Part shown: positions 57,725 through 64,000 of the stretch, piece by piece
How the letters are laid out: the number at the start of each line of letters is the position of its first letter
Numbering within the stretch: the first letter of the stretch is position 1
NCBI GenBank assembly: GCA_038503065.1
Contig: JBCAMK010000012.1
Span: 1,364,001 to 1,428,000, forward strand
Direction: 5' to 3'
Source: Paragyromitra xinjiangensis
Taxonomy: Eukaryota > Ascomycota > Pezizomycetes > Pezizales > Discinaceae
Length of the DNA stretch: 64,000 bases
The notes under the pieces: generated by a model
Seen by the model: only the letters and a program-made list of their open reading frames with translations
Databases searched by the model: none
What the model was told of the DNA's origin: nothing
Translations under genes and position numbers: made by a program

Positions 57725-57796
57725 AGCAACATGGCGCAGCGGAAGCGCGCCGGGCTCATAACCCGGAGGTCCCACGATCGAAACGTGGTGTTGCTA
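57725..57796 (+). tRNA. Initiator tRNA-Met (CAT)
   Basis: A 72-nt cloverleaf with no intron: acceptor stem AGCAACA/TGTTGCT (seven pairs), D arm GCGC...GCGC, anticodon stem CCGGG/CCCGG with loop CTCATAA (CAT at 57757-57759), T stem CCACG/CGTGG, discriminator A. The initiator marks are clear: an A1:U72 end pair and the T loop ATCGAAA, with A instead of T at positions 54 and 60. The internal A box TGGCGCAGCGG and B box GATCGAAAC are present. It decodes the start codon. Confidence 0.95.
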
Positions 57797-60700
57797 TATA
57801 GTTCAAATCTCCTTGGATTCATTTTTTTTCTCTTGGGAGTTTTTTTTTCTTTTTCTTCGTTTTTGCCCTTTTGTGTCTACCAACTAGTTTTCCTCAAACC
57901 CCACACCTTGATTTCTCATTATGACTAGCAAACACTACTATTCCCCGATCTTGAAGCCTTTGGATCGTTCAGTTGTGACGTATATCCAGATCTTCACCTG
58001 TAAGTGCCCCGCGATCAGGCTAGGCCAGCTCCCGAGTTTCCTGGTTTCAACTGTTACCCCTCTGAGCATCCCCGATGCTTCGAACACGTACCCCGGAGCC
58101 ACGAGCCATAAGCGGGTTAAGACGTCATATTTGGAAAACTTTAACTCCACTTCCCATGTGCAAACTACACCTATCTTTGACCTCTCAGATTTAGTAACGC
58201 TTGGCACTGCATCCCTCTAATTCGTCCCGTCTCTAGGGATAGTAGGCCCACAAAACGTAAAAGTTAATGCGCCTACATTAGTCCGAATACTAATTGACTC
58301 GTTTTTCCTTTCGATCCTATAGGTTTTGCTGGGAGGTTCGGTCTGTAATGTTCTTGCTACGCGCGAGCGCGGGGGCCGACGAGCTATCTGAATAGCAACA
58401 GGAGGGTAGAGAGTGGAGACTTCGTTGATTTACATGTAGCTATGAACCAAGCGGATAATTCCTTACCCACTGCGCGTGTTGAGTGAGATGTTGCCAGGAT
58501 GATGCCTGTTGTCAAGGGAGTAACGGGCCCCACGGTTGGTGTCTTGAAGATTTAGGTATAAGCTACATGTAGATTGGCGTTACATATCTCGATTAACATG
58601 CATGTTAGTATGTGGAATTTCGGTCAGCGGGAAATATATGGGTTTAGTACACACAAGAAGTGGTTCTCCTTATGACAAGTACTCCATAGTTGCTGGTTTA
58701 TTGATACGCAGCACTGCGCACCTGAGGTATGCACATCTGCAATAAAACAGCTGTCTGGTGACAGGTCCTGCAGGCCATGCAGGCTGACGAAATCACTCTG
58801 GCCCTGTGACGAGTGATCTGGCATGATTCCACACGACTAATCAGGAATGTAAACAGCAATCTCCGCTTCCAATTTAACGGACCGGAGAGCATTGAAGCTG
58901 AAAAATTAGCTTCGGAGGGTTTTTTTTCGAAGCTAAGACAAGTGATTTCGCATTCCGCTAGTTCTAGGGAACATTGGACAAGGATGTCTCTTCAGTAACT
59001 TCTAATACTCGGCCAATAGTCTTGCGGCCGTGGCTCAACAGCCAAGAAGCGCTCGGGGGAGCGGAGCGATGGTCATGGAGCAGGGCATCGGCGCAACGAT
59101 CGTGAACGCTCACTGAGGGTTGCTGGTGGGGGGGAATTAATTTTATTTCCTGGTATTGTTTTCCGGAGGGTGCGGTTGTTGACCCAGAATGAAATATATT
59201 TGGAATCTGTGTGCCGATACGGATTGGGTCCGTGGAGTAGCGCCCCTGCCGACGTCCCAAGATATCACCAGCGGCAGTTACCCCATGTGATGCAGAGCAG
59301 ATCGATTGATTTTCCTGGTATGTATTCCATGCACAACGTGGCCCCCCATATTTCTTTTGTCGTTACACTATCCCTTTTCCGGCCCCGGTTCAGGAACTTC
59401 CACGTGATTGAAGAGAGGTTCACACTCAATCACTCGCGGAAATCAACTGCTGCATAAGCCCTTGGCCAAGGGTATTCATCAATCAAGTGGTTTTCGTAGC
59501 CGCTGTTGATATCACGGCGGTAAGCGCGATAAACGGGTTTAGTCGCGGTAGACTGATTAATTCGTACATGACGCGTTTACTTAGCTGGGCCATACGCAGC
59601 ACACTGCTATTTCACGATGTCAGTGAAATGTCAATCCAAGGTTTTTCTTTGAAGTTCTGGGGCATACCTGGGGCAATCATGCACGTTGTAGCACGACTGA
59701 GTGGGGTCCATATGGATTCTGTGGAGCGACAGAACGTTGACCACGTCCGAAAAATTTGAAAAACTGAGTTATGAGGAAGAAGGGTCCTCCTTGCTTTAAA
59801 CCCTTGCTGAGCTTAGGAGTTTCGAAGAGTGTACTTGAGTCAGACACTCAACTTCTATTCAGGCGTAAGATATATAATCCACCCTTCTTTGTTTTATGAT
59901 AACTGGGTGGATTACGGCTGGATGCCGTTTTATCTGACCACAGCATTTTGCTTCGGTAATTCTTTCCAAGAAAGTGGTCCCGCAGCTGTACCTTGTGGTT
60001 TTGGGATTTAGATTATTCAAAGCGATGCGAGACGTCGCCTGGGATGTCTGAAGGAAATTACGCTGCAAGTACATACCAGACCCCCGGAAGGGAAATCATT
60101 TCCACTGGGTTTTCCAGCTTCATTCGCTTAGAACTTAAACGTGGTTTAATATACCTAGACGCAAATCGTTGCGTTGCTGCTGACTTGCTAAAGCACAATG
60201 AATACTCATCACATAATATATTATATTAATATTAGGACCCAGGAACAATAAGGAGATTTGATATTTAATTGGTTTGATAGTAACACATTCCAGCTAGAAA
60301 CAATTGTTCAGCTTATCTAGCCCTCCAGACGTGACCAATTGCCCAATGACTTTGCCGTATTGTATATACTCTACATATGCACATCCGCACCGCCGCAATT
60401 ACCCCCAAGCTCGATCGTATACCGCTGATGTTTCGTTTTCCCATGCATTGTGTTTCAGACACCTTTTTATGTGTGTGTAGGTACATGTCCACCATGTGCT
60501 CTCACACAAGTTATCATACTACCGAGATCGATGCTTCGGATAAGTATGTAAGCAAAAGATCGACAGTCACCAATACGTAAAACTGCATGCAAGCTGCAGT
60601 TGTTGTTTCCAACAATTCTCGTTGCTAAGGTATTAGGGTTCTTGAGTTGTCCAAGTTCCTGGCTATGTACTTATCAGCAGTACTATTATCCATTCAATTT

Positions 60701-61929
60701 CACCCGAGGTATCATAATCATTTTTTGGTGATGGTATCATTGGAGGGGAAGGAGGTCCGAACGTAATCGAACATTCCATCAGCTCCAGATTGTCGATCTT
60801 CACTGCTGGTGCGACACCTAGTAAGGAGATCGACTGGTTGGATACGTATGATAATCGATTCCAAACACTTGAGTAACCTGGAGCTTTGCTGCAGCGGAGA
60901 AAAGCGGGCTCTTAGCGGAGATCACGAGTGTGGTGCAGAATCAGCGACTCGGAAAATAGCTGGGAAGTGTGGATATGTAAGAGGAGGCTACAAAGGGAAG
61001 GGTGCCTGTCATGTAGTTATATGCCCGATGAAACAACTCTCGCTAACCGCCCGGTTTTAAAAGAAATGAGCAATTTATGGTTTGCACACTTGTCCAGACA
61101 GAAATACAAGAGGAACAAACATGTTTAAAGTACAGGAAGAGAAAAAAAACTGAAATCAGTGAAATATAATTCAGGCGGAATACCCGTACATCCCATAAAA
61201 GCAGAAGACATTTAATACCCTCTCTGATGTTACTCTGTTACCCATTTGATTCAAAGGTGCCTGGTTTGGTACATCAGACGAAAGCCGGCTTAACAGCGAT
61301 CCACGCCTTCGATCGAGCCCAACAATGACAGCCCTAACCCCTTCATAGCGTTTCCTCCGCCGATAGCCAGGTCCCTTTTTTTGACCCAAAGAAAAAAAAA
61401 GAAACAAAGAAATGAAGAGACCCCGTTTTTTTTAAGGAAGTTTTTCTTTTCGTTGGCGAACACATGGGTAATCCATGACCTTGCTTGCTCTTTCGCCCAG
61501 AAACCCTATCCCAACACCAAGACAGCCCACCTTTCATGCATCCGCTCCTCAGCCCAGAGAAAAGAAAAAAATAAAATCCGAACCGGTACTTAAAATGTCA
61601 GGTGGTTTATAAAAGCCAAAGGGCCCGCTTGAGAAGTGAAGAGAAACCGTGTACAAAAGAAAACGAAAAGAAAAAAGGTAGCCGTCACACCGCACCACCC
61701 CCAATCCCAATCCCCAGAGACCACCCCAACCGTGCAAAGACAACCTTGCATACCGTACCCCTTTGCCCACAGCAGCCATGTAACGGGAAAAAAAGATGCC
61801 ACCCAATTTCCGATGTGCCGTATCGTATCGTAAACCACCCTTTGTGCTGTCGCATCCGGTGTCGTCATGCCTTTTTGAAAAAACAACTGAACGAATTGAA
61901 AAAAATTGAGTTTAAAGTAAGACAACGCT
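57797..61929. other. 4.1 kb without a recognisable gene
   Basis: The largest gene-free stretch, from the tRNA to the 3' end of GSK-3. Frames at 57921-58220 (+, overlapped by 57938-58207 on the minus strand) and 59487-59759 are open but match nothing I know, and no splice chain could be built. The 61130-61910 part is A/T homopolymer-rich, likely the 3' untranslated region of GSK-3 plus spacer. Decayed transposon sequence is possible, but no terminal repeats were found. Confidence 0.4.
57822..57829 (+). terminator. Polymerase III terminator of tRNA-iMet
   Basis: Eight T residues 26 bases after the tRNA 3' end; a second T run follows at 57841. This is the normal Pol III stop signal. Confidence 0.75.
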
Positions 61930-63473
61930 TCAATCCAACTTTGCCATCATCTCGTCTTTAGACATAGGAACCAAATTATGAATATCGATTCCGCGTGCTA
62001 ACAATGCCGGGCGAGCATGATGCGGTACCAGCCGCTCGTTAAGCTCAGGCGAGATAGAGAGCTCTGCCAAGTTGTCAGCATCTTCATCCCAGTATGATTC
62101 AGGGGAAAGGTCAAACATACCGTGCTTAGAAAAGTCAAAAAGACGGGGTAAATCCCTCACACCACCACTCCCACGTGAATCCGGTAACTTGGTGTTTGGG
62201 TCACGCAACTCATCGAAGAATGGGTGGCACATGGCTTCGATCGCCGAAAGCCGCTGTGTAGGGGTATATTCCAGTAATCGTGAAATGAGGTCAATGGCTT
62301 CTGCTGAAGCTTTACGGAATACCTAAAGGGATTTGTTAAACCACTATGCGCGCATATCACGGTGAGACATAGTCACATACCTTTGAAAACGGATGGGGTT
62401 TGATCTGCGGAAATTTGTGCTCCATGTAATTTGGATTCATCGTTCGGATTTGCTCCCTGGTAGGAGTTCCCAGCACTTTTATGATCTCCACCAACTGATC
62501 GATCCCAGACTCCCCGGGAAACAAAGGCTGACCAAGCATCAATTCCGCCATCACACAACCCGTCGACCATACATCTGGTACTCAAGTCAGCAATTTCGCC
62601 GAAATCAATCTCGTGGGAACGGCGATCATACCGATTTTGGGGGTATAGTTCGTGGCCCCGAAAATCAACTCAGGAGCACGATAATACCGCGAACAAATAT
62701 ATGATACATTTGGTTCGTTCTCAACCAAGATCTTCGCGCTTCCAAAATCACACAGCTTCAAGACACCTGACGCAGGGTCGAGCAAGAGATTTTGAGGCTT
62801 AATATCTCGATGACATATTCCCTGGGAATGAATGTACGCAAGAGAACGGAAAAGCTGATAGATGTAGAGCTTGACCTCTAATATTGGCATCGTTGTCTTC
62901 ATTTTATTGAAGTACCTCGACGCTCGATATACCGTCTCGGGGACAAACTCCAAGACGAGGTTAAGGTACACTTCATCCTTCTGCGAGACAGTCAACAATC
63001 ATACTTGTAAACCAAAAGTAGTAGTGTTGAATAGAACTTACCCGCTCGCCGTTCGAGTAATAGAACGCTTTGAGCTCAACAATATTAGGATGCCTTACAA
63101 TACGCATAATTTGCAGCTCACGGTTCTGCAGAGTATTTTTGTTAGAGATCAATTTATGTTATGCCTGATCCATAGAAATACCAACCTTGAAGCGTTTATC
63201 CTGTAATACACGCTTTATGGCGGCGTCATCCCCGTTGGGGGATAATTTTGTTTGGAAGACAACACCAAAAGAACCGTTCCCCACAATTTTACATTGCGTG
63301 TACTGCATTTCCCTTGTTTCCCCTGTCAGGCCATCTTGCACTTTCTCCCGGATAACCTCTAATGCAAATAGTCAGCACTTGACCACCAGGACCAAACTAG
63401 AAATAGATAAAAAATTGGTTAGCTTGCCTCCCATCCGCAGTCCAGAGAAGGCAGCAGGTCTATTTTGTGACAT
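61930..63473 (-). CDS. gsk3: Glycogen synthase kinase-3 (GSK-3/Skp1-type)
   Basis: Seven minus-strand exons (63428-63473, 63186-63358, 63042-63125, 62632-62980, 62381-62574, 62121-62322, 61930-62063) give 393 residues, the standard fungal GSK-3 length. The kinase marks are all present: [10 protein letters not shown] (P-loop), [20 protein letters not shown] with the catalytic Lys, [23 protein letters not shown] and [12 protein letters not shown] with the activating Tyr. The GSK/CMGC insert [18 protein letters not shown] and [20 protein letters not shown] follow. The N-terminus [20 protein letters not shown] needs a GC-AG first intron (donor GCAAGC). The last intron (62064-62120) is 57 nt, stopless and in frame; if retained it would insert 19 residues at [16 protein letters not shown]. 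The kinase phosphorylates primed substrates in glucose, stress and cell-division control. It is well conserved. Confidence 0.95.
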
Positions 63474-64000
63474 TGTTACTACAATCCACTATCTGCAGAC
63501 GCTACCGTGAATATGGGAAAACCCTGTGAGACCGGTGATGAAATTCGAAGGATGCAGTAACCGTAAGAGTGGCCGTGTTGGTGGAGAGAGAAACAGATAA
63601 GGCTAAACAGCCAGCGTGCCACGAAGGAAATACGCTAACGAAGGCGGAAATTCCAGCAAATTCCAACCGAGTCAACGAGCAGCGAACACTCCAACGACCG
63701 ACAGTTCCAACCTCACGAGCTGTATAGGAGAGAAGGAAAATTCACAAAATCTAGCGTATGATTGGAAGCAGGGGACGATGGGATAAATGCTGATGATAAA
63801 AAACGAAACTCGTTGCAGAACGGCAGATGACGTGAGAGTTGAGTGGCGCAAGGAATGTGCTGGCTAGGTTGGTTAGCCAGTTGCATTGAAGATGGGTAGT
63901 GGGATAGCAGAACCTCGAGAACACAAAGGGATGTTTGGGAGAGAAAACTAAGGGAGACAGACCGATTGCCAAAGCAGAAGATAAAAGTTATTCAGCACGT
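63474..64000. promoter_or_regulatory. GSK-3 upstream region
   Basis: About 0.5 kb of sequence upstream of the GSK-3 start to the window edge. It holds the promoter and leader. A 73-codon open frame at 63751-63972 (-) in it is not supported as a gene. Confidence 0.45.

Noticed and set aside
62064..62120. Reading through as coding sequence in GSK-3
   Set aside because: It would insert 19 residues absent from other fungal GSK-3 proteins and has complete splice signals; treated as an intron.
1..64000. Search for CRISPR arrays, operons or a secondary-metabolite cluster
   Set aside because: No regularly spaced repeats; genes are spliced and unrelated in pathway; no polyketide or peptide synthase is present.

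Overview
The window looks like the nuclear genome of a filamentous ascomycete (Pezizomycotina). The evidence is a set of typical ascomycete orthologues (ERMES subunit Mmm1, Tom7, Loc1, Mis6/CENP-I, Tup1, Azf1-like factor, Mau2/Scc4). The genes are cut by many 40-160 nt introns with CTAAC/CTGAC branch sites, and intergenic spaces are large. The high intron density and loose gene spacing would suit an early-diverging class such as Pezizomycetes, but that placement is inference.

Nineteen protein genes and one tRNA could be assembled exon by exon. In 18 of the 19 protein genes the exon phases sum to an uninterrupted reading frame. Left arm (1-14100): peroxisomal enoyl-CoA isomerase (+), small subunit of serine palmitoyltransferase (+), a 14-exon CENP-I/Mis6 kinetochore gene (-), and an 8-exon GH3 glycosidase-GNAT acetyltransferase fusion (+). 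Next (14900-24600): a short-chain dehydrogenase (-), tyrosyl-DNA phosphodiesterase with a ubiquitin-interacting motif (-), URM1 (-), and divergently the nuclear cap-binding subunit CBP80 (+). Middle (25000-31000): the divergent pair MMM1 (-)/TOM7 (+), then a FLX1-like mitochondrial carrier (+). Centre (33300-42000): an Azf1-like C2H2 factor (-) and the global co-repressor TUP1 (-), separated and flanked by 3.6-3.7 kb of non-coding DNA rich in simple repeats. Right arm (45500-64000): an intronless isochorismatase-family hydrolase (+), an F-box/WD-type protein with a one-base frame conflict (+), the cohesin loader MAU2/SCC4 (-) divergent from an alpha/beta-hydrolase of the EHT1/ABHD1-3 family (+), ribosome assembly factor LOC1 (-), an initiator tRNA-Met (+), 4.1 kb with no recognisable gene, and GSK-3 kinase (-).

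There is no biosynthetic cluster, defence system or CRISPR, as expected for eukaryotic housekeeping territory. Points worth a second look are mostly about gene architecture: 14-nt and 18-nt microexons, a GC-AG intron and a stopless 57-nt intron in GSK-3, a common GTTCG splice donor, the GH3-GNAT fusion lacking the usual Asp-His dyad, the functionally suggestive MMM1/TOM7 promoter sharing, and two short inverted-repeat (MITE-like) elements.
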